A DNA stretch of 64,000 nt from Halicephalobus mephisto (lineage: Eukaryota > Nematoda > Chromadorea > Rhabditida > Panagrolaimidae): positions 88,758 through 152,757 of the forward strand of contig SWDT01000125.1 in NCBI GenBank assembly GCA_009193035.1, in the 5' to 3' direction. Both the position numbers and the translations under genes were made by a program. Positions 48,114 to 59,623 of this stretch are shown here, one piece after another; the first letter of the stretch is position 1; each line of letters opens with the position of its first letter. The notes under the pieces are model-generated. The model was not told the DNA's origin, did no database searches, and was given only the letters and a program-made list of their open reading frames with translations.

Positions 48114-50906
48114 TTTTCAATTAGAAATTTTATTTTTCAAAATGACACTGATTGTAGTTACTGATTTCGATCGATTGAATTTCCCGAACCCGTTTTTCCC
48201 TTCCTAAAAAGGAAAACTCAAGAGAAAACTGAAATTTAATAGGGCCAGAGTTCACTCTTTCATTTCCTTACGGCATCAATGGTATCTCGTGCTGTTTATT
48301 TTTCAAAGTATAAAATATTGTAAAAAGCCTTCGAAATTTCCAAAGTTAATGAAGAGTTCTGACATCTTTGGCATTTTTAAGGAAGCTTTCCAGAATTTCA
48401 TCGACTTTTAGGACTTTCCGGAATTGAACAAAAACTTAAAGTTCTGCAATTTTTTGAAACTTAGAGATTCAAAACTTTTTAAAATTCAAAAAACATAATA
48501 ATTATACTTTTGGTTTTTTTAAGTAACAGAATTATTGTATTTATGAATTTTTTTATTATTTTTCCCATTCATCCACAAGAATACATCGAAATCCCTTACA
48601 CACAAAAAAGTAGTTTTTGGTCCGTAATAATTGCGAAATGTGACACAATCGTCACATTTTTCATAAATATTTAACTTTTGTGACGAAAATTAAAATATAA
48701 TAGTGACGATTTGCGTTTGTTACTGTACTAAAAGTTACGTTTTTTTGTGTATAAATGTACTTTGGTAGGGTTTATTCAATTAGATATGTAGACGAAGCCT
48801 TCTAAATCTTATCCTTTCTTGACACAAAAAATGTATTTCGATGTTTGAAGAACATTTTTCTACTTTAACTACTACTTAGAACAGGAAATTATTATTTGCA
48901 TTATAACAGAAAACATTTAATTTTTACATGTGTAATTTTGCTGAATAGAAAAAATTATAGAAAATTAATGCTTTCAGATTTTAAAAACTAACTAGTAATT
49001 CTCGAGAAACTGATCTAATGGACTATTGAGCTGAGAATTCTGGACGTATTTTTACTCCGAAAAGAGACCCGCCCAATGGATTATTATTGCTGAAGTTGAC
49101 TTGAGTAGCAGTCATGCAGTGAAAATGGAAAAGTCCATGGCTGTTTGTTTCATCAGGATATTTATAGAAGATTAAAATTTCAACGTGTTTTTTATAACTG
49201 AAATTCCATAGGTTTCATAATCTTCCAGAATCCGGTAGAAAGTTACGAAACTCAAAAATCTAGAAAATTTCGAGACTTTTTAAGTTTTCAGAATTTTGTA
49301 GAAATCTGAAATCTTTGGAAATTCTGAGTTCAGAATTCTGAGATTTTTGAACTTTTCTAGAATCGTGGAAAATCTCTATAATCAACATCCGAAATCTCGA
49401 GTTCTGGAAACTACTGCCGGGAGGATTTTGTAACAATTTCTGTGTTTAGTTTCCAGATGTCGAATTGGGATTTTATTAAAATTTCCAGAATCCGGTCGAA
49501 TGTTCTGAAACTTTTCAGTCTTCCGGGATTTTATAGAATTCTAAAACTAATATTTGAAATCTAGAGTTTTATAATTTGCATTTGTCAGAACTACGGCAAT
49601 TCGCATGGAGTAAAATTTCCAACATTTTTAATTTCGATAATATTGCAATTAATTTGAAATTTGGAAATTGTCTGACGTTCGTTCTCAAGACGTTTCCTTA
49701 TTTTACGTTTTGTGTCGGTGTGTTTATCCAATTTACCCCTAGCATGTGAACCAGTATGGCACGTGTTGTTTCGCTCATTATTGGATAAAAAGTTGCATAA
49801 TCAATAATACCTAATAGGAAACCAATAAAATTAAATTTCTCGATTCTTATTTGGGATAGAAGCAATTTTGTCTTAATCTAATGTTGTCTCCGTGCTTTTG
49901 ACAAAGTCCATTCGTTTCAATTTTTCCACAATTTATCAGAAACTTGCAGAAACAAAAATTTTCCCTTATCTCTTAGTCACTAGGTCAACTTAATGTGCCT
50001 CTTGAACCGTTTTCCGAGTCCACGAGAGACCTGGATAACCCGGATAGAGAAATACTTAAACTCTCCTGTCCTTCAGAAAAAGGCCCCTATCCACATTTTG
50101 CAAATGGTGCAAAGAAAACTTGGAAAATTTATAAAACGTCTTCTTCTAGTGAACGATGGAAAAACGCGCGCAAAACTACTGCTTACACGGACAAACGGTG
50201 TGCGTCACGATGGCTAGAAACGTGCTAAGACCGTTTTTGTTTGGCTGTCGGCCACGTCCCGTCTCACTCTGGGACTATGTGGGTCAGATACGGGGGACAA
50301 GGATGTACCGACACCAGTTTACTTTTCATTTTTTCATATTTTCACACCATTTCAATGTTCCACTTTCTATTTTTCCCAATAAAAAGGAACTTCCCATTCA
50401 CTATTTGTCAAAGGGCAAAACACAAAAAGTGGTAAGAACTACAATACCTGGAACGAGCGGGAAATATATCACGGTTACTCGGTGCAAATTGCATTGTTTT
50501 CACTCTTGATATTGGGGAATCGTGTTAGTATAGTCACTAAGGAATCAACTCAATTACAAAGATGTTGGTTTTTCCATCCCCCAATTCTGGATGCTCATAG
50601 AAGAGACCACGACTAGTCTCAAGTCAATTTTCGTGCCGAACAAAATTTCATTAATTTGACAATATTCTGTGCAAATACAAACTATTTTTACATCTTTGGC
50701 TTGTCGAGATCTTGTTAATGACGCTTTCTGTTGTCCTCCCCAGAGGTCTGCGAAAGTCAAACATTGTTACAAAAGTCTGTCGATTCCCGGGTGTAGTCTA
50801 TGAACGTTTATCTTTTATATTTTTTCCTATTTTTCCGAGTTTTTATTGGCTGTCATTGGGATTTTTTATCGTGGCTAATTTTATATAATCGTTTTTTTCA
50901 GACTAA
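48114..50906. other. Divergent spacer between bestrophin 1 and arrestin
   Basis: It holds an inverted-repeat element (48598-48752) and phased A/T runs (48340-48480, 49200-49570). A GC-richer stretch at 49980-50300 carries two overlapping open plus frames of 74-77 codons with no family match; it may contain the arrestin promoter. The arrestin leader has a TTTCAG acceptor 5 bp before its ATG, fitting trans-splicing or a 5'-UTR intron. Confidence 0.45.
48598..48752. repeat. Short inverted-repeat element with TGTGAC palindrome
   Basis: The ends ACACAAAAAAGTA and ACGTTTTTTTGTGT pair imperfectly. Inside is a perfect 9-bp inverted repeat AAATGTGAC-n6-GTCACATTT (48636-48659) and a further GTGACGA/TCGTCAC pair. 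About 155 bp, non-coding. Confidence 0.5.
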
Positions 50907-52621
50907 ATGAACGAATTTGATGATCGAAAAGCAGGCACTCGTGTTTTTAAGAAGGCTAGTCCAAATGGAAAGGTATGACTTAGCAACCCACGGGATTTAG
51001 ACTAGAATTACTTTCAGATTACTACCTACTTAGGGAAAAGGGATTTTCTTGACAGAGGGACGTTTGTGGATCCCATAGACGGAATGGTGTTAATCGATGA
51101 AGAATACATACGACAGAAGAAAAAAATTATTGTCCAACTGAATGCCGCTTTTCGTTATGGAAGGGAGGATTTGGATGTTCTTGGGTTGACTTTCCGGAAA
51201 GATCTGATAAAGCAAAGTTTTCAAGTTTACCCGATTGATCCAGCAAATCAAAGACCACTTACGAGGTTACAGGAAAGATTGAAAAAGAAACTTGGAGAAA
51301 ATTCGTTTCCATTTTGGTTTGAAATCCCTCCTTATTCTGCGTCATCTGTCACACTTCAGGTTCGTCGAAGAAAGTGATTTTCATATATAATATGTATTTC
51401 AGCCAGCTCAAGGGGATACAGGAAAGCCATGCGGAGTGGATTACGAACTGAAGACAGTAATTGGAGGAGATGGCGTGAATATCGATCGACCAAGAAAACA
51501 CAGTACTGTCAAGTTAGCTATCAGGAAGCTAACGTATTCTCCCGCTGTAGAAGGTCCTCAGCCGATGGTCGATGTTACGAAGGAGTTCATCATGAGTCCA
51601 GGTCTTCTTCATTTGGAAGCTTCTCTCGACAAAGAAGTAAGTGCTGTTCACGATTCTTGAACTATTAATCCTGTTTCAGATGTATTATCATGGGGAAAAT
51701 ATCTCAGTTAATGTACATATCCAGAACAACAGTAATCGAACAGTCAAAAAGATTAAGGTGTCAGTCGTCCAAACTGCCGAGATTTGTATTTTTACAACGG
51801 CTTCTTATTCTTGTGATGTGGACAAAATTGAATCAAGGTAAGCTATTTCCAATTATTGAAAGATTCTAACTTTAATATTGAATCATTTTTATTTACTTTT
51901 GGCGCCGGAAAAACACTCTAGAAATTTTGATAAGACTGATGATTGATCAATAATGGAGGAAATATTTTTAGCGAAGGTTTCCCGGTCGGCCCTGGCGGGA
52001 CGTTATCGAAAATTTACCATCTTTGTCCACTGTTGAGCAAAAACAAGGACAAACGTGGATTGGCGCTTAATGGACAGCTCAAACATGAAGATACAAATCT
52101 GGCATCTTCAACAACACTTTCTTCTCCTAACTGTGGCAAGGATGTACTGGGAATCCTCGTAAATTACAGAGTAAAAATAAGATTACTTCTTTCAAATGCC
52201 CTCAGGGGCGAGATTGTTGCCGAACTTCCGTTTACTTTAACTCATCCGAAACCGATTGAAGAAGAATCTCCGAGATTAGATTCCAAACGCAGTGTAAGCT
52301 TCTTATTTCTTTGGTTGATAACGATTTTTTTTTCAGAAAGACGAGGTAATTTGCTCAGAAACAAACGACATTGTAAATTTGGACGATCCCAACGAAATTA
52401 ATTTAATTCAACTCGACGAATCACCGGATAGAAATGATGACGACATCATTTTTGAGGATTTCGCTAGATTGCGAGTACAAAAAGCTAACGACAACAGTAA
52501 TATGACATCCAATGGACAACATTCCGGGACAGATACTGAAGGAGTTTTGAGCGGTCCGGGTACTCCGAGTTCAAGTACTCGATACACTAACGGTTCCTTA
52601 TTGGATCAGAATTTCATTTAA
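50907..52621 (+). CDS. arr-1: Beta-arrestin
   Basis: Exons 50907-50972, 51018-51359, 51403-51636, 51680-51837, 51972-52293 and 52337-52621 give 468 aa. The N-domain opens [20 protein letters not shown] with the phosphate-sensing lysines and [14 protein letters not shown]. The polar core region and C-domain ([31 protein letters not shown]) follow. The C-terminal tail has a clathrin box LIQLD (397-401) and an AP2-type FxxFxxxR motif (413-420), so both endocytic contacts of non-visual arrestins are present. It binds phosphorylated G-protein-coupled receptors, blocks G-protein coupling and drives internalisation. The intron at 51838-51971 is slightly long but the frame is preserved. Confidence 0.95.
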
Positions 52622-53024
52622 TCAATGATTCACTTTCATCTCGAATATCGTGTATTCGTTTAGCCTCAATCGTTTTTGTACAAAATGCCTTCGGAACTAG
52701 CACACATGGATATGAACCTTTAACTTTCACGTTCAGTTATCATGTCTTGCCTAGGGATCATGGCGATCTTCTTCAGATATCAAGGGTCAGAGGCTTATCA
52801 ATCACAAGGATCCAGAATCCGTTGTGTCATAATTTGAATATAAAAAGCGTTTCAAAATCAGTAGATTACCGGTAAAATTGTGTTGAGTAGCTTTTACAAA
52901 TTTTGAAATTTCCCTGCAGTTAAAACTTTCTTCTTGAAGCTCAAAATGATGTTCACTAAAATTTTATCATGTTGAAGATCTGAATTTTTATATTTATTAA
53001 CTTTTGCTGAATAAACTTGAAAAT
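52622..53024. other. Convergent 3' spacer
   Basis: 3' flanks of arrestin (+) and of the small c-rich gene (-). No exon seen. AATAAA at about 53010 lies outside the coding end of the minus gene and could serve either UTR. Confidence 0.4.
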
Positions 53025-53411
53025 TTATAGTTCATCGTCTGTGTGATTTTCAGCTTCTGCTTCTTCCATTTCACGGACTTTTTCAAGCATTTCTAAAAAG
53101 ATTATTTTTCCTTAGGGAGTTTTTAGGATTTTAAAAGTACTTTCGTTACCACAACAGAACTTGATACCACATTTAGAAGCGACACACATGTAAGGTTTTG
53201 GACATTTTTTCTCCGCATTGTGAGGTTCGCATGTCAACACTGATCCGTCAGCTTTTCTTTTCACGGCCCATCCGAGAGGACAATATTCATCTAAATATGC
53301 CGAGTCATCAGAATAAATAATCTAAAACTTACTTGATGAACAACTTGCGGAATCTGATACTGCAAAAAGTAAAATAATTAGGAAAAATGTCAGAAATATT
53401 TTAGTTTTCAT
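53025..53411 (-). CDS. Small secreted cysteine-rich protein, 95 aa
   Basis: Exons 53411-53333, 53290-53150 and 53092-53025 join in frame; each is too short to stand out alone. The ATG opens MKTKIFLTFFLIILLFAVSD, a typical signal peptide. The mature part has one compact cysteine module from EYCPLGWAVK through CPKPYMCVAS to GIKFCC: Cys-Pro at the front, a mid CP...C and a closing CC. This spacing resembles the lustrin-type cysteine repeat common in nematode secreted proteins. A short acidic tail (EAEAENHTDDEL) ends the protein. The function of such single-module proteins is generally unknown, so I assign none. It converges with arrestin. Confidence 0.75.
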
Positions 53412-54010
53412 CCCCTGAAAATTGGTAACAATTGAATGAGGACTGATCCTTGAAGTAGATAAGATTGAAACCAGGTTATCCTCACCCGACGATCCGAGTC
53501 ACGACATGGTACGAACAAAAGTAATGAAATCATTATTTTAATTTTAAAATTTTATATTTTATCGGAATCATGAAGTTTCTAGAATGTTCTAAAGTTTTGT
53601 AGAAATTTTCGATCATTTCGAAATTCAGTGGGAACTTTGATGAAATTTTTATAACTTTTTGAAATTTAAAACTTTAGGAAATTTCGTATATTCCGGAGTT
53701 CAGTGGAAGCTTCTCAAGTCTTAAAAATTTCATATAAATTTCCGGGATTTTAAAAAATTCTTTGAAATTTATAAAATCTTATGAAATCATCCAAAATAAA
53801 ACGGAAAATTTCAAAACTGGGGAATTTTATAGAAACTTTGGTTTTTCTAGAATTTCACGAGAATCTTCAAAATTGTCCAAAATCTTTCAGAAAGTTCTAG
53901 AACTTCAATTTTCGGAAAAGTATGAAAATTCGTGTTAAGATAATTTTGTAACAACCTTCATTTCCATTTTTATGATATGTAAAAATAATCTAATCGAATT
54001 AAACGAGGAA
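53412..54010. other. Spacer upstream of the cysteine-rich gene
   Basis: The first 110 bp is ordinary sequence and probably holds the promoter. 53560-53960 is almost entirely phased A/T words (TTTCTAGAATGTTCT and relatives). No exon. Confidence 0.45.
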
Positions 54011-56086
54011 TTATTGTGTTTTGTCAGAGTGTGAATCGGTGTCGTGGATAGAGAAATCCTCTTCGTTGACTGTGTCTAGTGGTCTTGCTGGTGTTGAAGC
54101 AGAAAAATCGGCTAGAATGGAATCGATTGATGAACATTCAAAGTATTGAAACTTACAGAATTGAGAATTATCGTACCAGGCTTTTGGAATATCATTTCCG
54201 ATATTTTTTCTTCCGGATTCTAAGTTGTGTAAAGATACTGATTGTGATCTGTTTCTTTGGATTTTTCCTCGGATACGGTGGCTCAGAGTATTATGGAGTT
54301 TCTGACTGTCTGAACATTCAGACCCAGCGTCAGATGCCCTAGGGATCATTTTGACTTTTTCGTTTTCATCGACGACCAGACGAGCAACTGATCCGATCAG
54401 AGCATGGATAGGCATGTTCGCAGTCTCTTCCGAGTACAAAGGCTGATTGAATCTGTCATCCCGTTTCTGCTCTGGGATATCGGCGGAAGTGTGATCCACC
54501 ATCGAAAGTGCAATTGTCATATTTCTGTCGATAATATAATTGGATTCGAAATCATCGTCGTCTTCTCCTAATGGATTCAGAAGTGCTTCTGCAACTTTCA
54601 ACCATCCCATGTAGAAAATCAATTGCAACATGCTCATAAAAGGAATAAACAGGTCGATTTTTGAAAAATTTGGAGAATCTTCGTTGACGATGTACTGTCT
54701 CGAGATTAAGCAAATCATGAAATAAACCCGAACAGCCAGGAACACGACTTGGGGATAAGCCAGCGGAACAGGAACCCAATCGTAATTACACAAAGTCCTC
54801 AGATTGTGGTGAAACGTCCTCACTTCGTTCAACGCCCCATTCAGCAAAACATCAGCAGTAATTTTTCCCTGTTGTCTGAGTTTGATACAGAGAGCAAAAA
54901 CCCAATTAATCGGTACCCAGTATTTCGAAAAATCGTTATCGTACTTCTCCATCAGTTCATATTCATGTTCCATTAAGAACCCTTAAAGCTAAATGTACAT
55001 TGAAAACGAAAATAAACAAACCTGCTTCGATTACCGTTTTCATAGTAGGGAAACGTTTTCTAACCTTGATGCTGATGTCTCTGAGGACCATTACTTGAGT
55101 TAAACACAAATATCTAACGATATTCCTCCGAATTATTTTGGTTTCTTCATCGTCACCAACGATGTAATTCGCCATGTAAAAAGCAACGCTGAAATAAAAA
55201 ATCACGATATTGTCGAAAATTAGACATGTGTTGTAAAATGTTTTCGAAACAAATTTCTGTGACTTTTTAAAAGTTTCTGTAACTTTCCAGAATCTCGTGG
55301 AAATTTTCGAAATCAATATATTACATTTCAATTTCTATGATTCTGAAAAGTTTATGAATATTTTATTGAATTTTGGAAAGTTCTAAAATTTCTACAATAT
55401 TCCAAAAAATTTCGAAACTTTTGTAGTTTTCAAAGATTTCAAAACTTTTTTGTTGAATTATAAAATTTCCCATAAATGCCCGTAAAATTCTAAAACGTTT
55501 CGAAACCTTTCACTTGGTTCTAGAAGATTCTGAAGACGTTAAAGAGATTCGAGAAGACTTCAGAAGCTTCCAAGAGATTTCTGAAAGTTTTAAAACTTTT
55601 CATTGAATTCTGGAAACGTTTATGAAATTATGTAATTCTGAAAACTTGCACAAAATTTTCAAATGCTTCACATTTTTTCACTGGATTACGAAGAGTTTAT
55701 GTTGTTTCAAAAACTTGAAAAAGACTGACCTATCAACAAAACCAATATTTGCAAAGATGTTTTTCCATCGATCAACAACTATTGTCACAAAGAAACCAAG
55801 AAGAAAAGTAAGGGGAATGTAGTCTATTCTTTCGCTGAAGTACTGAGCTAATGAAGCAAATACCCTGAAATCCGAGTTTGTTGCTTACAGTAATGATCAA
55901 GACTCACCGTTGTTGATCTTCCGTCATTACCCATCGGTAAGTAGCGGAGATACAAAAGTAGCAAATTGTCCATCCGAGAAGTTCGCTGAACACGCTTTTC
56001 CAGATGGATCCCCTCCACCGGAAAATGACCTTCAAGAAAGTCCACGAGGTACTGGACGACACATCAAGATTATAAGAAATCGTCAT
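54011..56086 (-). CDS. Bestrophin chloride channel 2
   Basis: Exons 56086-55908, 55864-55730, 55188-55022, 54981-54157 and 54111-54011 give 468 aa. Same layout as bestrophin 1: MTISYNLDVSSSTSW start, IPLTFLLGFFVTIVVDRW neck helix, RKRFPTM signature, VPVPLAYPQVVF, and a fully acidic calcium clasp LNPLGEDDDDFE (about 299-306), unlike the Asn-containing clasp of bestrophin 1. The tail is Ser-rich and ends HDTDSHSDKTQ. Exon structure differs: exon 4 here fuses what bestrophin 1 splits into at least three exons. The 541-bp intron 55189-55729 is filled with phased A/T sequence. A calcium-activated anion channel of the plasma membrane is expected. Confidence 0.94.
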
Positions 56087-56343
56087 TGTTCCAGGCTATC
56101 AGACAAAAACAACTATCGTTTGGGAAAAAGGACTTTTCGGAACATCCTACAGGAAACGAACGCCAATGTATAATAAATAGAAGAAGAGCTTGATAATGGA
56201 ATAACAACTGATTTTTAGTGCTAAAGTTGGGGAAACGAGCAAACTGAATTTATTTGGTATTCAAAAGAACAGTCGATCTACAATTTTATACGTGAACGAG
56301 GTTTGTAGAAGTTACTTATATGAAGACAAAAGAACGACAGCAA

Positions 56344-56730
56344 TCAATTCTTCGACCAGACGTAATTGAACCCACTCATTTCTTCTCGATCAAGAAAGGC
56401 AACTATTTTAATTCGTTTTTGCGAAGGTTCAATGATATCGATTATCTTTGGAAATTTGTCAATGATTTTTAATTGATCTTTTAATTTATGCAAATTCGCT
56501 GTTATTTTGATGATAAAAATAACCCACAAATCTGATAAGCGAGTTTCCGTCGTTTTGGAAAAAATACTTTTTAAAAATTTCCATTGCAAAATTCTGATTT
56601 CATATATTTCCAGATGTTGATTGCGAATTTTCACAATAAACACTTCCTCAGGTTCGGTGTTGAATAACTGAAAATAAATCATTTTAATTTTGAATGAATA
56701 AAAATTTTTAAAATATACTTTGCGGAACAT
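56344..56730 (-). CDS. Unknown small protein, 111 aa
   Basis: A 12-bp first exon (56730-56719, coding MFRK) joins exon 56667-56344 across a 51-bp intron with GTATAT and TTTTCAG borders. The product is rich in Ile/Lys (NTEPEEVFIVKIRNQHLEIY) with no signal peptide and no clear membrane helix. It ends SGFNYVWSKN. I do not recognise it. The long ATG-initiated frame in an AT-rich region, plus clean splice borders, supports a real gene. Its promoter would lie in 56731-57266, shared head-to-head with the next gene. Confidence 0.55.
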   Translation of the reverse strand: MFRKVYFKNFYSFKIKMIYFQLFNTEPEEVFIVKIRNQHLEIYEIRILQWKFLKSIFSKTTETRLSDLWVIFIIKITANLHKLKDQLKIIDKFPKIIDIIEPSQKRIKIVAFLDREEMSGFNYVWSKN

Positions 56731-57266
56731 TATGTATTTTAGTAGAATTCTTCTTTAAAATTCCTGAAATGTACCAAGTTTTAAAATTTGTGAATTAGAG
56801 TTTTTATAAAAAAGTTTGACCAAATATACATGATTGGATTAAAAACTGCATTCATCATGAGAATGTTAAAAGTCAAATTTACTATTAATTATACTACTTA
56901 CAGAAAGGGAAATTAATTTTCAAAGTTGTTTCACATGGAGTTTCAGAATTTCGATCTCAGATGTTTACTTCGAGTATATACTGGATTCTGGAAGATTCTA
57001 TAAACGTTCAAAAACAGTTATAAAATCCTAGAAAGTTCCAGTAATTTTTGGAATGATAAAAGACGTTTTTTCTAATTTTGTCATTTATATTCTCAATCGT
57101 AGTCCTCAAAAAAATCATTATTAATGGAAATGAATTGACTTCAAATACTGATAACCCTATCATTGATTCAAACAACTTGTTTTTGTAAAAGATAATTTAT
57201 TCTGTTTTCACTGTTGTCGGATTTTCCTCGGAAAATTTATGAAATATTTTTATTTCATTTACTGAA
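56731..57266. other. Divergent promoter region
   Basis: AT-rich 536-bp gap between the starts of the 111-aa gene (-) and the PB1-like gene (+). No exon or repeat recognised. Confidence 0.4.
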
Positions 57267-59058
57267 ATGTCTTGGAGTTGTTCCGGACGTGAATGCAAAC
57301 TTGGATGGGGGTTCGATGAGTCTTTGCATCGACTGATTCCTGTTGAAGAACATCCTCCAAATGTTACATCAGAAATACTCGAGGAACAAGACAGATCCTG
57401 GATTTGGAATGTGTCATGTGAAGAAATTGCTTCTTACGTGAGCTTCGTTTGTTAACAAGATTTATTATTTAGTTTTCAGTCTCGGATAATTTACTATTTG
57501 GAACCAAGTATTAAAAAAGACCTTGATTTCCATCTTGTTTTTGATGAGAAGGAATATTGGTACTTGCAATGGCACATTTACAAACGAACTGAGAAATGCG
57601 AAAAGCTTCCAGAATATCCACTCACTTGTAGTCATTATGTCAGTCGGATTGATTACGGAGTGGATTTGATTGTGATTTTCCCGAAATCAGGATTAACGGA
57701 TGAGAAAGAGAAGGTTTGGTTCATTAGTTTAGAGATGGTGCATATTTTAATTTGCAAATATATAATATTTGTAGGTTCTGAGATCATTCGAAGACAGAAT
57801 TCTCGACGATGTTCAAGAGAAAATTAGCTGTAAAGTTCTGATTAACTACAATGAAGTCAGAGAACTTACTCTAAAAGAATTGATGAAATTTAGAAAGGAA
57901 TTAGAAGGAGATCATCCTGAATTCGATATTCCTATTCGTTTTTACTATGAGGAAGTAGATCAAAAATTCCGAGAAGTGAAAGTTAATAATCAAACTGAAT
58001 TCGGAAAGTTCCTATCGTATCTCTATTGCACTTACAGGAAGATTGAATTGAAGACGAGAAAAGCCGGATATCCGGATGTTATTCCAGACTCAAATTTCGA
58101 AGAAAAGTCCTTCGTTGATATCTGTGTCAATCTAAGTAAAGTCAAAGAAAAATATAAATCAGGAAAGGAAAAAGATTTTTTTGAATTGTACTCAGTATTG
58201 AAAAAACTTTTTTATTGCTATTTGGATTACATCAAATATGCTTTAGATAATTTAAATACTATTAACGAAGGAGATTTTCTTCCTGGAAACTGGGAAGAAT
58301 TTAAACCATGGCTTTGTCAATTAAACAAATGGTTCCCAGTGAAAATCAACGAACATTGGCATAGTTGTATGGATTCAGTTATTCTCACCGACGACAGAAA
58401 TGACATTCTCGTTCAGAAGCTCAAAGCGACGGAAAAACTGAGAAATACAAATATAATAATTTCAAGGAATCTAACTGAGCCGATTGTTGCTACCGAAAAG
58501 AACCCTAAAGGAAGTAAATTTGGATTCGTCAACATGTCTTTCGCTGAAGTTAGTCAAATCGAACGAGATTTACCATTACTGGAAACAGAATGCCTAAAAT
58601 GTTGTTCAGATGATTTGAGGAGGTGGATCTGCACAAAATGTGGAGAGTTTATCAGAGGGGAATTCACAGGACAACTTGTTTTATCTTGTTTATGTGGAAA
58701 AAAGAATTTCAATCCGAAATTGTTGACATGTTCCAAGTGTCAAGAAAAACAAAAACAACAACCACGAAAACAGAATAATATTCCAGATTATATTACTGTA
58801 GGCAATGCAAATCAATCCGATTTAAATATTCAGATACCTCCAGTTCCTGATCCAAAAGACAACACCCTTAATTTAATTTTGACTCTACTTCAAAAACTAA
58901 ACAAAGAGAATGCTCATGAAAAGATCGCCTTAGCCGTTGATCTTTTGTCAAAGGAAAAAAACTACCTTATTCGAAAAACTTTGGAGGAAATCCTGCAAAC
59001 TTCAGCACTGGATGGGGACATTGTGAAACTTATACAGAAGTACTTATCTAATCCTTAA
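57267..59058 (+). CDS. PB1-like domain plus Cys-cluster protein, 562 aa
   Basis: Exons 57267-57437, 57480-57713 and 57775-59058 join in frame. Residues 1-135 have no family I know (WIWNVSCEEIASY, WYLQWHIYKRTEKC). About 152-231 resembles a PB1 domain: a basic-start strand CKVLINYNEVREL, a helix, and an acidic OPCA-like stretch YYEEVDQKFREVKVNNQTEF ending in IELKT. A helical part follows (about 250-380). Next come eight cysteines in four pairs: CLKC (408), CTKC (421), CLC (440), CSKC (454), probably binding two zinc ions. The C-terminal helices (LTLLQKLNKENAHEKIALAV) could be a pairing module. PB1 domains mediate heterodimerisation. No signal peptide or membrane segment. The domain call is by eye and the architecture is not one I recognise. 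Confidence 0.7.
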
Positions 59059-59157
59059 AGAAATTAATTTTTAATTAAATTAAAATTTTATTATTAAAAA
59101 TTCATTAAATCCATTTATCTGAGTGTAATTGATTAGAAAATCATTATTTTATTTAAT

Positions 59158-59405
59158 CCTTGGATTACGGGAAATTTCTTATACCTTTATTTACGGTCAG
59201 GGTCGAAAACGACTTCAGCTGTAAATGAAGGAAGTATTTTTTACATACCTTGAAAGACCAAATTTTTAAGTTTTTAGAATTTTGCAACTTTCATTAAGAT
59301 GAATAAAGTAACAAAAAACCAGCTTCATAGCTTATCATTAAGTATCCGAAAAATCGACATAAAGGTACCTTTTGGGTCATTTTTGATCTCACCGTAATCC
59401 AAGAG
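59158..59405. repeat. MITE-like terminal inverted repeat element
   Basis: Perfect 12-bp ends CTTGGATTACGG (59159-59170) and CCGTAATCCAAG (59392-59403). The inner arms pair partly (ATACCTTTAT against ATAAAGGTACCT). About 250 bp, non-coding, just 3' of the PB1-like gene. The ends differ from family B, so it is a separate family. Confidence 0.65.
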
Positions 59406-59623
59406 TTGAGCGAAAATCTTATAAAAAAATAAATAAATAAAATGAGATTTTTTAAATTGGTTGAAGACAGATTCTGGATTTAAGCGACTCCCTCAAAAAT
59501 TTGCTTAATTCTCGATATTTCTCATGAAACTACGTTAAAATAATTTTAAAAAATAAAAATAAAACATATTAATCACTAAGAATATGGATTTATAGTCTAT
59601 TTTAATACTTATTTTTAAAATTT

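Noticed and set aside
49990..50228. Overlapping 74- and 77-codon plus frames (MCLLNRFPSPRETWI and PLEPFSESTRDLD)
   Set aside because: GC-richer patch open in two frames at once, no start for one of them, no neighbouring exon and no family; kept only as a note.
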